A stretch of 16,831 bases of DNA from assembly GCF_016876135.2 (NCBI RefSeq), contig NZ_JACAOD020000011.1, positions 1 to 16,831 on the forward strand, written 5' to 3'. Under the pieces are notes generated by a model that worked only from the letters and a program-made list of their open reading frames with translations, had not been told where the DNA came from and did no database searches. Positions within the stretch are counted from its first letter, which is position 1; every line of letters starts with the position of its first letter. A program made the translations under genes and the position numbers. This document shows, piece by piece, positions 7,457-16,145 of the stretch. The DNA comes from Candidatus Phytoplasma meliae. GTDB lineage: Bacteria; Bacillota_I; Bacilli_A; Acholeplasmatales; Acholeplasmataceae.

Positions 7457-8830
7457 TTATTTCCCTAAACAAAATTTAGAAAATAATTCTTTAATTAAAT
7501 CATTTTCATGGTGATCACCAATAATAACGCCCAAAGCTTGATAAGCCTTAGTTAAATCAATAGCATAAATATCAATTGGCATTGATTGTTGCAACGCTTC
7601 TTTTAAATCTTGTAAAGCTTGATATGCTATTTGAAGTTGATCAATATGTCTAATATTAGAAAAATAATTAAAATCTTTTGATCGAATCACGTCTAATTGA
7701 AATTTTTTTAAAATAGCTTTTTGCAATTGTAACAAACCAGTTTTTTGCAAACTAGAAACTTTAATGATGTCTTTTGCAAGCCAAGATAATGAATCATCTA
7801 ATAACATTTTCTTATCTACAAGATCATCTTTATTAGCTATTAAAATACGAGGATAATCTTTGGTTAATGTTAATAAAGTTTGGTCTTCTTCTTGTAAATG
7901 ATCACTTTGATCCAACACTAATAAAATAAGTTCTGCTTCTACAAGCAATTGTTTCGTTCTTGCAATCCCTATTTTTTCAATAGGATCATCGGTTTGATGA
8001 ATCCCTGCAGTATCAATTAAATGAAGGGTGATACCTTGACAATTAAAATAAGCATCCACAAAATCTCTAGTAGTTCCTGAAATATCAGAAACAATAGCTT
8101 TTTGTTCATTTAAAAAAGCATTTAATAAACTAGATTTTCCCACATTAGGACGACCAACAATTAAAGTTTTAATACCTTCTTTTAAATAACGTCCTCTATG
8201 AGAATGCTTTAAAATATCTTGTAATTGAGTGATTAAACTTGATACTTGAGGATCAATAATCTCTTTAGTCATAATTAAAGCGTCGTTATATTCAGGATAA
8301 TCAATATTAACTTCAATTTGAGCAATCAAATTAAGAATTTTTTCTCGCAATGATAACACTAATTGGGAAGTTTGTTTTTGCAACCCAACTTGAGCAATTT
8401 TTAAAGCATTTTGATTAGTGGCATGAATTAAGTCCATAATAGATTCGGCTTGTACTAAATCAATTTTACCATTAAGATAAGCTCTTTGACTAAATTCACC
8501 AGGATGAGCCAATCTAAGATCTAAAGTTAAAATGCGTTCTAACACCATTTGAGTAATTAAAATGCCACCATGCGTACTAATTTCAATAATGTTTTCACCA
8601 GTAAAAGAATGAGGTTTTTTAAACACAGAAACTAAAACTTCATCTAAAACAGTTTGATCTTCATTTAAAATATAACCATGATGAATAGTATGAGATTGAG
8701 TATGAATTAAATTCTTGCCTTTAAAAATTTTATTAATTTCTGTAATAGCTTGATCACCACTAACTCTAATTACACTAATTCCCCCAGTGGCTAAAGGAGT
8801 GGATATAGCTGCAATAGTATCAAAAAACAT
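7457..8830 (-). CDS. mnmE: tRNA uridine-5-carboxymethylaminomethyl modification GTPase MnmE (TrmE)
   Basis: With MnmG, MnmE modifies the wobble uridine (U34) of certain tRNAs. The 457 residues match the family length. The N-terminal tetrahydrofolate-binding domain begins [13 protein letters not shown]. The G domain sits inside the helical domain and shows GRPNVGKSS (226-233 region), SGTTRD (G2, 251-256), DTAG (273-276) and NKDD (333-336). The C-terminal motif is FCLGK (453-457), with the conserved catalytic-loop cysteine at 454. The start ATG has only a distant AAAGG about 14 nt upstream, so initiation may be modest or coupled to the upstream gene. It lies 116 nt behind nrnA copy 2 and 167 nt ahead of nrnA copy 1. 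The partner gene mnmG is not in the window. Confidence 0.97.
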   Translation of the reverse strand: MFFDTIAAISTPLATGGISVIRVSGDQAITEINKIFKGKNLIHTQSHTIHHGYILNEDQTVLDEVLVSVFKKPHSFTGENIIEISTHGGILITQMVLERILTLDLRLAHPGEFSQRAYLNGKIDLVQAESIMDLIHATNQNALKIAQVGLQKQTSQLVLSLREKILNLIAQIEVNIDYPEYNDALIMTKEIIDPQVSSLITQLQDILKHSHRGRYLKEGIKTLIVGRPNVGKSSLLNAFLNEQKAIVSDISGTTRDFVDAYFNCQGITLHLIDTAGIHQTDDPIEKIGIARTKQLLVEAELILLVLDQSDHLQEEDQTLLTLTKDYPRILIANKDDLVDKKMLLDDSLSWLAKDIIKVSSLQKTGLLQLQKAILKKFQLDVIRSKDFNYFSNIRHIDQLQIAYQALQDLKEALQQSMPIDIYAIDLTKAYQALGVIIGDHHENDLIKELFSKFCLGK

Positions 8831-8946
8831 TTTTTAACATTTAACCTTTCTGATGGTCTTATGGTTTTAAATTGTTAAGAAAAAGATAGCTTTTAAAATA
8901 ATTACAAACCAAAAAAAGCAATTAATAACATAAGTTAACTATATGA

Positions 8947-9903
8947 CTATTTTTTAAATTTCTTTTTGGGTTGAGCTTTAAAAACCCTAATAGATTCTTG
9001 AACCTTAGCTACAAAAAGAGGTATTTGATCTTTAGACTCCAAAGTGGCGCCACAAGCTCTTAAATGACCACCACCTTTAAATTGTTTAGCAATATTATTA
9101 ATTTCAGGACCACGAGAACGAATGCGGACTCTTAAAGTGTGATCTTCTTGTTCCATGAAAAAAGCCCAAACAGGATAATTTTCTAAATGTCCTAAAATAT
9201 TAACAAAACTAGCAGCAATATCAATATGTAAATTAAATTTTTTTAAAATTGCTTGCGAAATAACTAGATAAACAAAACCTTGGGAAGTAATAGCATTTTG
9301 ATAAATATACGCTTTATAATGAAATAAAGTAATATTTTCTTTATGAAGGTGATAAAAAATTTCAGAAACATCAAGATCAAACGACAACAAAGAAGAGGCA
9401 GCTTTTAAAGTATATTGATTCACCCGGTCAAAACAAAAATTACCAGTATCAGTGACTATTCCGACATACATAGCTAAAGCCCCTTGATAAGTTAATTTCA
9501 TATTAAATTTTTCTTTAAAGGCAAAAATCATTTGAGAACAAGAAGAGTAATTGGGGTCAACCCATTGATAATCACCATAGTTATCAACAAGCAAATGGTG
9601 GTCAATTCTAATAATTTCACGAGCTTTCTTAAATCTAGGATCGCTAATTTTATTTTCTTGACCACAATCTACTATAATTGCTAAAGCATTTTGATATAAT
9701 GAGTCTTCTATTTGATCCATAACACCAACAAAAGATAAAGAAGGATTGCTTTCACCAACTGCATAAACTTGTTTTTGAGGGAAAGTAGCTTTAATAACTT
9801 CTTTTAAACCTAATTGGGCCCCATAACAATCACCATCTGGTTTAATATGACCATGAATAATGATGGTTTTAAAAGTTTTTATTTTATCATAAATAATTTG
9901 CAT
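8947..9903 (-). CDS. nrnA: DHH/DHHA1 phosphoesterase, NrnA-like (copy 2)
   Basis: This is a second NrnA-type phosphoesterase (318 residues), expected to act on nanoRNA and/or pAp. Motifs fall at the same residue numbers as in copy 1: HIKPDGD (19-25), IIVDCG with D79, DHH (101-103), GIVTDTGNF (148-156) and KGGGH (276-280). Its RACGATL tail is closer to the canonical DHHA1 motif than copy 1. By eye more than half of the N-terminal 170 residues are identical between the copies. AAAGGGA lies 6 nt before the ATG at 9903, so that start was chosen. The open frame continues 10 codons to an ATG at 9933 that abuts the stop of the sugar-binding protein gene but lacks a site. The 30-nt gap places this gene at the end of the sugar-importer operon. 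Confidence 0.88.
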   Translation of the reverse strand: MQIIYDKIKTFKTIIIHGHIKPDGDCYGAQLGLKEVIKATFPQKQVYAVGESNPSLSFVGVMDQIEDSLYQNALAIIVDCGQENKISDPRFKKAREIIRIDHHLLVDNYGDYQWVDPNYSSCSQMIFAFKEKFNMKLTYQGALAMYVGIVTDTGNFCFDRVNQYTLKAASSLLSFDLDVSEIFYHLHKENITLFHYKAYIYQNAITSQGFVYLVISQAILKKFNLHIDIAASFVNILGHLENYPVWAFFMEQEDHTLRVRIRSRGPEINNIAKQFKGGGHLRACGATLESKDQIPLFVAKVQESIRVFKAQPKKKFKK

Positions 9904-9908
9904 AATAA

Positions 9909-9915
9909 TCCCTTT
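9909..9915 (-). promoter_or_regulatory. Ribosome binding site deciding the start of nrnA copy 2
   Basis: AAAGGGA on the minus strand leaves 6 nt between its GGG and the ATG at 9903. It lies inside the longer open frame that begins at 9933, which argues for the shorter protein. Confidence 0.7.
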
Positions 9916-9933
9916 GCCATTTTTACATCTCAT

Positions 9934-11556
9934 TTAAGAAAGAGCTTGCTCTTGAGCCAATTTAAATAATTTATCAATATTTTTATCAAGTTCTTTTTCT
10001 AAAAAACACTCTACTACTAATTTATTAACTACTATTCTTGCTATATAAGATCTTTGAAATACAGGAGAGAAAAAATAAACTGGTTGTTTGGTGTCGTATT
10101 CTTGTTTTCTTTCATCAAATATAAAACATAAAACTTTTTTTCTTAATAATTCTTTTTTCTCTTCTTGAGTTTTTGGTGTTTGGTCTTGATTTTTTATATC
10201 TGTTTTATATTTTTCTATTTTTTTTTCATCAACATAACCAGGACGCATCGGAAATGTACTTTTTTGTTCAAATAAAGCATTACTAGTGTCTTGAGACACT
10301 AAATGTTTTAAAAATAACCAAGAAGCAAGAACTTCATCTTTATCTTTTTTATAAAACAAATTAACATTAGCTCCTTGTTGTAAAGCTTTTCTTTGTCCAC
10401 TAGATCCATTTTTACCCTGATTCCAGTAAGGACAAGCAGTTACTCCCACTTCAAAATTAGCTTTAGATAAATATTCAAACCCCTTAGAAGAATTAATATG
10501 CATTAAAATCTTTTGATCACAAAATAAAGAATCTATATATTTTTCACCAGATAGCAAATGAGTAGTTAAATAACCTTTATCAATGAAATCTTGTTTAAAT
10601 TCTTTAATCATTTGTTTAGAATCTGAGTTATCAAAATAAACCCCTAACTTAGAATCACTATCTGGTTTTTCTACATATGTAATTTTTCTTTGTTCAGAAG
10701 ACACAATAAATAAATTAGATTCAGAATCATAACAAATAGGAACTTTTTGGGGATCAATTTTTTTAATAATTTCACATAACCTTTTCATATCTTCCCATGT
10801 AATGAATTGTTTATTAATTTTACCTTGTTCATCAAATGGTTTAATTTTACCTTTGTCATCAATTAATTTTTTTAACTCATCTAAATCGCCTTTTTCAACG
10901 TTTTTATTATCTCTTAAAGATTTAAAATAAGTTTGATTATAAAACATTAATTCAATGGATTTATAAAAAGGTAGGGAGTACCATTTTTTGGCTTTGTCCT
11001 TTCCCTCTCCTAATGTAATTTGTGATTCTTCTTCAAAAAGAGGGTAAAAATGTTCCTTTTTTTCATCTTTTTCATCAAATAATTTGATATCTTCATTCCT
11101 GCTTTCAATAAAATCATCCAAAGGAACTAATTTACCTGATTCATAAAAATTGACTAAAAAATCAGGATAAGAAACAATTAAATTAGGTTCATTATTAGCA
11201 GGAAGAGCAATATTAATGTTTTTATCAATAGCACCCCAATTGCCTTTAAATTCTTCTTTAACCGTAATATTAGGATATTTTTTATTAAACTTATTAATAA
11301 TTTCTTGTAAAAAGACTTTATTAGTAGAATCCGCTTCTAAGTGATGCCAAAAAACAATAGTAATGTGTTTGTCTTTGAATTGTTGCCATTCATTTGAATG
11401 AATATCGCTATATTGAGTAAGAGTTTGTGTTAATTCCTTTTCATGCATCTTTCTTAAATCTTGAGCATTAGTTTTAGGAAATAAAACTATAATACTTAAG
11501 ATTAAAAAGCAAGTCACAAAGAAAATAATAATTTTAAATTTATCCTTTAATACCAC
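9934..11556 (-). CDS. Sugar ABC transporter substrate-binding protein (family 1, UgpB/MalE-like)
   Basis: This is the extracellular binding component of a carbohydrate importer. The N-terminus has a hydrophobic segment (about residues 9-26) ending in FPKTNAQD, which could be an export signal with cleavage after TNA or an uncleaved anchor. Family 1 signs are FKGNWGAIDKNINIAL (103-118) with NLIVSYPDFLVNF and the KLVPLDDF block (142-149), later LPFYKSIELMFYNQ, and near the end ASWLFLKHLVSQD and FPMRPGY. At 540 residues it is longer than most UgpB/MalE proteins (about 400-450), with extra Lys/Asp-rich stretches. It starts with GTG and overlaps the preceding permease gene by 17 nt, which suggests translational coupling; AAGGG lies about 10 nt upstream. 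The binding protein comes last in the operon rather than first. The exact sugar cannot be read from the sequence. Confidence 0.92.
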   Translation of the reverse strand: MVLKDKFKIIIFFVTCFLILSIIVLFPKTNAQDLRKMHEKELTQTLTQYSDIHSNEWQQFKDKHITIVFWHHLEADSTNKVFLQEIINKFNKKYPNITVKEEFKGNWGAIDKNINIALPANNEPNLIVSYPDFLVNFYESGKLVPLDDFIESRNEDIKLFDEKDEKKEHFYPLFEEESQITLGEGKDKAKKWYSLPFYKSIELMFYNQTYFKSLRDNKNVEKGDLDELKKLIDDKGKIKPFDEQGKINKQFITWEDMKRLCEIIKKIDPQKVPICYDSESNLFIVSSEQRKITYVEKPDSDSKLGVYFDNSDSKQMIKEFKQDFIDKGYLTTHLLSGEKYIDSLFCDQKILMHINSSKGFEYLSKANFEVGVTACPYWNQGKNGSSGQRKALQQGANVNLFYKKDKDEVLASWLFLKHLVSQDTSNALFEQKSTFPMRPGYVDEKKIEKYKTDIKNQDQTPKTQEEKKELLRKKVLCFIFDERKQEYDTKQPVYFFSPVFQRSYIARIVVNKLVVECFLEKELDKNIDKLFKLAQEQALS

Positions 11557-12418
11557 TATTTAATTTCCCTTCTAAAATATATTTTTTACAAAAAAGAAAC
11601 AGTAAAATCAAGGGAATAGTAATCACAACAAGAGCTGCCATTTGTTCATTAATTAAATTTTGTTTTTGTTCAGAATCATAAAAAATTCTAATTTCATTAG
11701 TAAGTAATTTAGCACCTACTAATTGAGGCCATAAATAAGCGTTCCAAGCAGCAACAGCTCTAAAAATAATAATATTAATGAGATTCCCTTTTAAAAGAGG
11801 AATTAAAATTTTACGTAAAAATTTAAAATCATTACTACCATCAACTTTAGCTGATAAATATAATTCTTTAGGAATTTTGTGAATATTTTGCATTAATAAA
11901 AAAATGTGAACAAAATTAATTAAAAAAGGTAAAACTAAAGCTAAATAAACTCCCCCTGGAATAAGGGAACCTTGACCAGGATTGACTAAGCCTAAACGTG
12001 CAACAGTTTTGTAATTAATTAAAAACATACTCTCAGTTGTAATCATAGTAGTTACTAAAAAAACACCAAAAATAATTTTTTTGGTTTTAAACTCTAACAA
12101 ACTTAAGGCAAAAGCAACAATAGCAGAAATTATAACCCCTAAAATAGTAGAAATACCAACTACTAAAATAGTGCTTACAAAGCGAGAAAAAAAATGAAAT
12201 TTACTAGAAACAAAATTAACAAAATTTTGCAACGTAAACTCTTTAGGATACCAAGAAATATCTGAAGAATTAGATTGCAAAGCCACATTAAGCATCCAAT
12301 AAAAGGGCAAAACTAAAAAAAGAGCAATCAAAAGCAAAAAAAGATATTTTAAAAAAAGAAAAACATATTTAGGAAAATGTTCCTTAAAATGACAAAAATC
12401 AATCTTTATTTTATTCAT
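11540..12418 (-). CDS. Sugar ABC transporter permease (MalG/UgpE type)
   Basis: This is an inner component of a CUT1-type carbohydrate importer and should form the membrane channel with the permease encoded upstream. The 292 residues show about six membrane segments: one near 22-40 ending in the typical LPFYWMLNVALQS, others in 80-105, 115-135 and 155-176, and C-terminal ones near 212-230 and 260-277. The cytoplasmic EAA loop LYLSAKVDGSNDFKFLRKIL (186-205) contacts the ATPase, and AWNAYLWPQLV (224-234) is characteristic of MalG-like permeases. No good Shine-Dalgarno stands before the ATG (an AGG lies about 18 nt upstream). It begins 31 nt behind the other permease gene and overlaps the binding-protein gene by 17 nt. 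Confidence 0.94.
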   Translation of the reverse strand: MNKIKIDFCHFKEHFPKYVFLFLKYLFLLLIALFLVLPFYWMLNVALQSNSSDISWYPKEFTLQNFVNFVSSKFHFFSRFVSTILVVGISTILGVIISAIVAFALSLLEFKTKKIIFGVFLVTTMITTESMFLINYKTVARLGLVNPGQGSLIPGGVYLALVLPFLINFVHIFLLMQNIHKIPKELYLSAKVDGSNDFKFLRKILIPLLKGNLINIIIFRAVAAWNAYLWPQLVGAKLLTNEIRIFYDSEQKQNLINEQMAALVVITIPLILLFLFCKKYILEGKLNSGIKG

Positions 12419-12449
12419 ATTAATTTAATTTATTACCTACTACCCAAAC

Positions 12450-13385
12450 CTAATATTTCTTGGATTTATTTCTTTGAGGATAAAAAAGAAAATTCACAAT
12501 AGTGAAAAAAATAGATATTAAAAGCAAAATAATGGTAGCAGCCGCAGCCTTAGCATGAGCATCAGTAAGAGGATTTGATAATTGATCATAAATATATCCA
12601 ACAATAGTATTAACTTTAGATTCATGAGGACCAAAAATACCAACAACAGATTCATATTCTTTAAAAACCTGAATCATAGTAATAATTAGTTGATAAAAAA
12701 TCATAGGTTTTAACAAAGGAAGAGTAATTTTTTTTAAAATAGTCATTTTAGAAGCGCCATCAATGCGAGCAGCATCATAATAATCTTTACTAATATTTTT
12801 AAAACCAACACTAAAAATTAAAATTTGAAAAGGGAGAGTACGCCAAACAACATAAAGAATTAAAACAAACATTTTATGAGAATAACTACTAGCAGCACTA
12901 ATCCAATCAGCTTTTAAACCAAGCATTTGATTAAATAAACCTTCAGAACTATTTTTAAAAGAATAAATATTGTGATAAAAAAGGAAAGCAAAAACCATCC
13001 CCATTACCACCGAATTCGTCAGATAAGGAAGAAAAAAAACAATTTGAAAAAATTGTTTCAAAAAACGTTGATAAACACTATTCAAAGCCAAAGCTATGAT
13101 AAAAGATAAAAAAATAGAAAGGGGGACTGCAGTAAAAACTAATATAAAAGTGTTTAAAAGTGTTTTTCTAAAATTAGGATCTACAAAAATTTTATGATAA
13201 TTTTTGAAACCAAAAGAATAAGAAAAAACATCAGAAAATTTATTATAACCGCCATCTAAAGAAACAAAAATAGTTTTAATTAAAGGAAAAAAATTAAAAA
13301 TTACCAAAAGAATTAAAGCTGGAGTTAAATAATACCAATGTTTATATTTCAAATAATTACAACGAACTTTTTGTAATACAGACAT
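12450..13385 (-). CDS. Sugar ABC transporter permease (MalF/UgpA type)
   Basis: This is the second channel-forming permease of the CUT1-type importer. The 311 residues begin with a membrane segment in the usual WYYLTPALILLVIFNFFPLI style (18-37), then about five more. The EAA loop runs YYDAARIDGASKMTILKKIT (202-221) followed by LPLLKP. The protein lacks the large extra loop of E. coli MalF and is closer in size to UgpA/MsmF/LacF. The ATG follows the ATPase stop codon directly with no gap, and its Shine-Dalgarno (GAGGA, 8 nt away) lies within the last codons of the ATPase gene. This indicates coupled translation of the two. Confidence 0.94.
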   Translation of the reverse strand: MSVLQKVRCNYLKYKHWYYLTPALILLVIFNFFPLIKTIFVSLDGGYNKFSDVFSYSFGFKNYHKIFVDPNFRKTLLNTFILVFTAVPLSIFLSFIIALALNSVYQRFLKQFFQIVFFLPYLTNSVVMGMVFAFLFYHNIYSFKNSSEGLFNQMLGLKADWISAASSYSHKMFVLILYVVWRTLPFQILIFSVGFKNISKDYYDAARIDGASKMTILKKITLPLLKPMIFYQLIITMIQVFKEYESVVGIFGPHESKVNTIVGYIYDQLSNPLTDAHAKAAAATIILLLISIFFTIVNFLFYPQRNKSKKY

Positions 13386-14492
13386 TTAAAAAATCCTCTT
13401 CTCAGTTTTGGGATCAAAAAGAAAACATTTTTCTTGTTTGATTTGAAAACGAAGTTTTTGTTTAGAAATAAATCCTTTAGGGAAAATAATATCTTTACTA
13501 TTTTCATCAAAAGCAAGACGAAAAGTATTGGAAATAACTTGAGGATGACGCGCTAACAATAATAAATCTCGACCGATATTTTCTAAAAAAAGAGACTCTA
13601 TTTCAAAATTACCTTTTTCAGAAAACCAATAACCTTCAGGTCTAATAGCCACTAATAAAGCTTGATTGAAGGTTTTTAATTTGGGATTATCAGAAAAATC
13701 AAAAAGCAAAGAATTACCAATATAAACTTTTCCTAAAATAATTTTGCCATGAAAAATAGAAATAGGTGGATTACCTAAAAATTTGGCAACAAATAAATTA
13801 CAAGGATTAGCATACACTTCTTGAGGATGTCCTTTTTGTTGAATTTCTCCTTGATTCATCAAACAAATTTCATCACTAATCAACATGGCTTCTTCTTGAT
13901 CGTGAGTTACAAAAATAGCAGTAATCCCTGTTTTTCTTTGAATACGTCGAATTTCTTCACGAGTTTTCAAACGCAAGGCTGCATCTAAATTGGATAAGGG
14001 TTCATCTAATAACAAAACTTGAGGTTTTTTAACTAAAGCTCTGGCGATTGCAACCCGTTGTTGCTGTCCGCCTGATAATTCACTAGGTTTTTTGTCTAAA
14101 TGTTCTTCAATGCCAACTAATTGAGCAATTTCTTTTACTTGACATTCAATTTCTGAAGGGGAGATTTTTAAATTTTCCAAAGGAAAAGCAATATTTTGTT
14201 TCGCTGTCATATGTGGATATAAAGCATAATTTTGAAAAACTAAACCAATCCCTCTTTTTTCTATCGGAACATCAGTAACATCTTGTTCTCCAAAAAAAAT
14301 TTTACCAGAAGAAATGTCATGAAGTCCTGCAATCATATAAAGAGTAGTTGATTTACCACAACCCGAAGGACCTAAAAGACTAATTAATTTTCCTTTAGGA
14401 ATATCGATATTAATATTATTAACAGCATAAGTTTCTTTTTTAGTTTTTTTATCAATAAAAACCTTAGAAACTTGCTTTAATGTTATACCCAT
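13386..14492 (-). CDS. malK: Sugar ABC transporter ATP-binding protein (MalK/UgpC type)
   Basis: This ATPase powers the sugar importer. The 368 residues match the MalK length. The nucleotide-binding domain has Walker A GPSGCGKST (41-49), the Q-loop with FQNYALYPHMT (Q87), signature LSGGQQQR (139-146), Walker B LLLDEP (160-165) with D-loop SNLDA, and the H-loop FVTHDQEEA (H197). The C-terminal part is the TOBE-type regulatory region seen in MalK/UgpC, including IRPEGYWF. It is the first gene of the operon, 219 nt behind asnS. A Shine-Dalgarno AAAGGA sits a rather long 11 nt before the ATG. MalK-type ATPases may serve more than one importer, so it could also energise binding proteins encoded elsewhere. 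Confidence 0.96.
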   Translation of the reverse strand: MGITLKQVSKVFIDKKTKKETYAVNNINIDIPKGKLISLLGPSGCGKSTTLYMIAGLHDISSGKIFFGEQDVTDVPIEKRGIGLVFQNYALYPHMTAKQNIAFPLENLKISPSEIECQVKEIAQLVGIEEHLDKKPSELSGGQQQRVAIARALVKKPQVLLLDEPLSNLDAALRLKTREEIRRIQRKTGITAIFVTHDQEEAMLISDEICLMNQGEIQQKGHPQEVYANPCNLFVAKFLGNPPISIFHGKIILGKVYIGNSLLFDFSDNPKLKTFNQALLVAIRPEGYWFSEKGNFEIESLFLENIGRDLLLLARHPQVISNTFRLAFDENSKDIIFPKGFISKQKLRFQIKQEKCFLFDPKTEKRIF

Positions 14493-14711
14493 TATTTTTT
14501 TATTCCTTTATTTTTTTGTATATAATTTCTATAATTTGAGTATTATTACATTTGATTTTATAAATTTATTTTATAAATCTTTAATATTCTATTGTGATTA
14601 TGTTGGGTTTTACATTTGTATGATCGTAACTTCGTAATTTGATTATAAAAATTATAATTGGCAAAATTTATTTAAACTTTATTAATACTTGTGTTATAAT
14701 TATAAAAATCA
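14493..14711. other. A/T-rich intergenic region between asnS and the sugar operon
   Basis: This gap probably holds the operon promoter, but I could not find a -35/-10 pair with acceptable spacing. TATAAT-like words occur on the minus strand without a matching -35. An 11-nt direct repeat ATTTTATAAAT occurs at 14555-14565 and 14568-14578. No G+C-containing terminator hairpin is seen behind asnS. Confidence 0.4.
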
Positions 14712-16130
14712 TTAAAAAACAAGATTATTATAAGTTCTTGGAAAAGCAATGACATCACGAATGTTATCCAAACCTGTTAACAAAAGCAATAACCTTTCAA
14801 AACCTAAACCAAAACCAGAATGAATACAACTACCAAAACGTCGTAAATCCAAATACCATTGTAAATCTTTTTGAGAAATTTTCATTTGTTCCATTTTAGC
14901 AGTTAAAATTGATAAGTTTTCTTCTCTTTGAGAGCCACCAACAAGTTCACCAACGCGTGGCACTAAAAGATCCATTGCTGCTACTGTTTTTTGATCAGGA
15001 TTATTTTTCATATAAAAAGCCTTAATTTCTTTAGGCCAATCAATAATAAAAACTGGTTTTTTAAAATATTGTTCTGTTAAATATTTTTCATGTTCCGTAG
15101 CCAAATCAACACCATAAGAAATTTTATTTTCAAAATTAATATCACTTTTTTGCAAAATTTCGATAGCCTCTTGATATTTAACTACAAGAAATTCCTTTTC
15201 TTGAGTAATATTAGTTAATTCTTCAACTAAACCTTGTCTTACATTTTGATCTAAAAAAGCCACATCTTCTTTATTTTTTAATAAACATTCTGTAATAACT
15301 TCTTTGAGCATTTCTTGTACAATTGTTAAAGTTTGAGGTAAATCATAAAAAGCCATTTCTGGTTCTAACATCCAAAATTCAGCGGCATGTCGTGGAGTAT
15401 TTGATTTTTCAGCTCTAAAAGTGGGTCCAAAAGTATAAACTTTATTCAAAGCTAACGACATAGCCTCAGCTTCTAACTGTCCTGTGACTGTTAAAAAAAC
15501 TTTTTTACCAAAAAAATCTTGATGATAATCTACTTTAAATTTTTCATCTTTTAATAAATTTTCTAAATTAAGGGAAGTTAATTGGAACAGTTCTCCAGTT
15601 CCTTCACCATCATTAATAGTGATAATAGGAGTATTAACATGCAAAAAACCTTTTTTATCAAAAAAACGATGCAAAGCTAAAAAAGCCGTACTACGAATTC
15701 GAAAAACAGCTCCAAAAAGTTTTGTCCGCGCCCTTAGATGAGCTACTTTTCTTAAAAAAGAATTAGAATGTTTTTTAGGTTGAATAGGATAAGCAAAATC
15801 ACTTGACCCTAACAAAGTAATATTTTGAGCTAAAACTTCAAAAAAATTTTGATTATTTTTACTTTCTTTTAAAAAACCTTCAATTTTCAAAGAAGCTCCT
15901 ATTTGTAAAATTTCTTTTAATTTTTCAAAATTAATCTGTGATGCGTCATTTGATTCCAAAAATTCTTTTTTACAAACAATTTGTAAATTTTCTAAAAAAG
16001 TACCATCATTTAATTCGATAAAAACTAAATTTTTTTGATAACGACAATTCCTAATCCAACCATTAACTATAATTCTTTTTTGTAAAAAAGAATCTGGTTT
16101 ATGAAAAATATTTTTAATAGAAGCTTCCAT
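14712..16130 (-). CDS. asnS: Asparaginyl-tRNA synthetase
   Basis: This class IIb synthetase charges tRNA-Asn. The 472 residues begin with an OB-fold anticodon-binding domain (about 17-107, including VNGWIRNCR). The class II core contains GEGTGELF, motif 2 with [20 protein letters not shown] (234-253) and LEPEMAF, then the AsnRS-type stretch ending in [26 protein letters not shown] and motif 3 [10 protein letters not shown] are near the C-terminus. The FYMKNNPD and GGSQREE blocks distinguish it from AspRS. The open frame reaches a TTG at 16139, but AAAGGG would then touch the start. The ATG at 16130 has it at 9 nt, so that start was chosen. It stands alone behind a long gene-free region and ahead of the sugar operon. 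Confidence 0.97.
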   Translation of the reverse strand: MEASIKNIFHKPDSFLQKRIIVNGWIRNCRYQKNLVFIELNDGTFLENLQIVCKKEFLESNDASQINFEKLKEILQIGASLKIEGFLKESKNNQNFFEVLAQNITLLGSSDFAYPIQPKKHSNSFLRKVAHLRARTKLFGAVFRIRSTAFLALHRFFDKKGFLHVNTPIITINDGEGTGELFQLTSLNLENLLKDEKFKVDYHQDFFGKKVFLTVTGQLEAEAMSLALNKVYTFGPTFRAEKSNTPRHAAEFWMLEPEMAFYDLPQTLTIVQEMLKEVITECLLKNKEDVAFLDQNVRQGLVEELTNITQEKEFLVVKYQEAIEILQKSDINFENKISYGVDLATEHEKYLTEQYFKKPVFIIDWPKEIKAFYMKNNPDQKTVAAMDLLVPRVGELVGGSQREENLSILTAKMEQMKISQKDLQWYLDLRRFGSCIHSGFGLGFERLLLLLTGLDNIRDVIAFPRTYNNLVF

Positions 16131-16139
16131 TTGGCTCAA

Positions 16140-16145
16140 CCCTTT
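16140..16145 (-). promoter_or_regulatory. Ribosome binding site deciding the asnS start
   Basis: AAAGGG on the minus strand abuts the TTG at 16139 but stands 9 nt from the in-frame ATG at 16130. The normal spacing supports the ATG. Confidence 0.75.
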
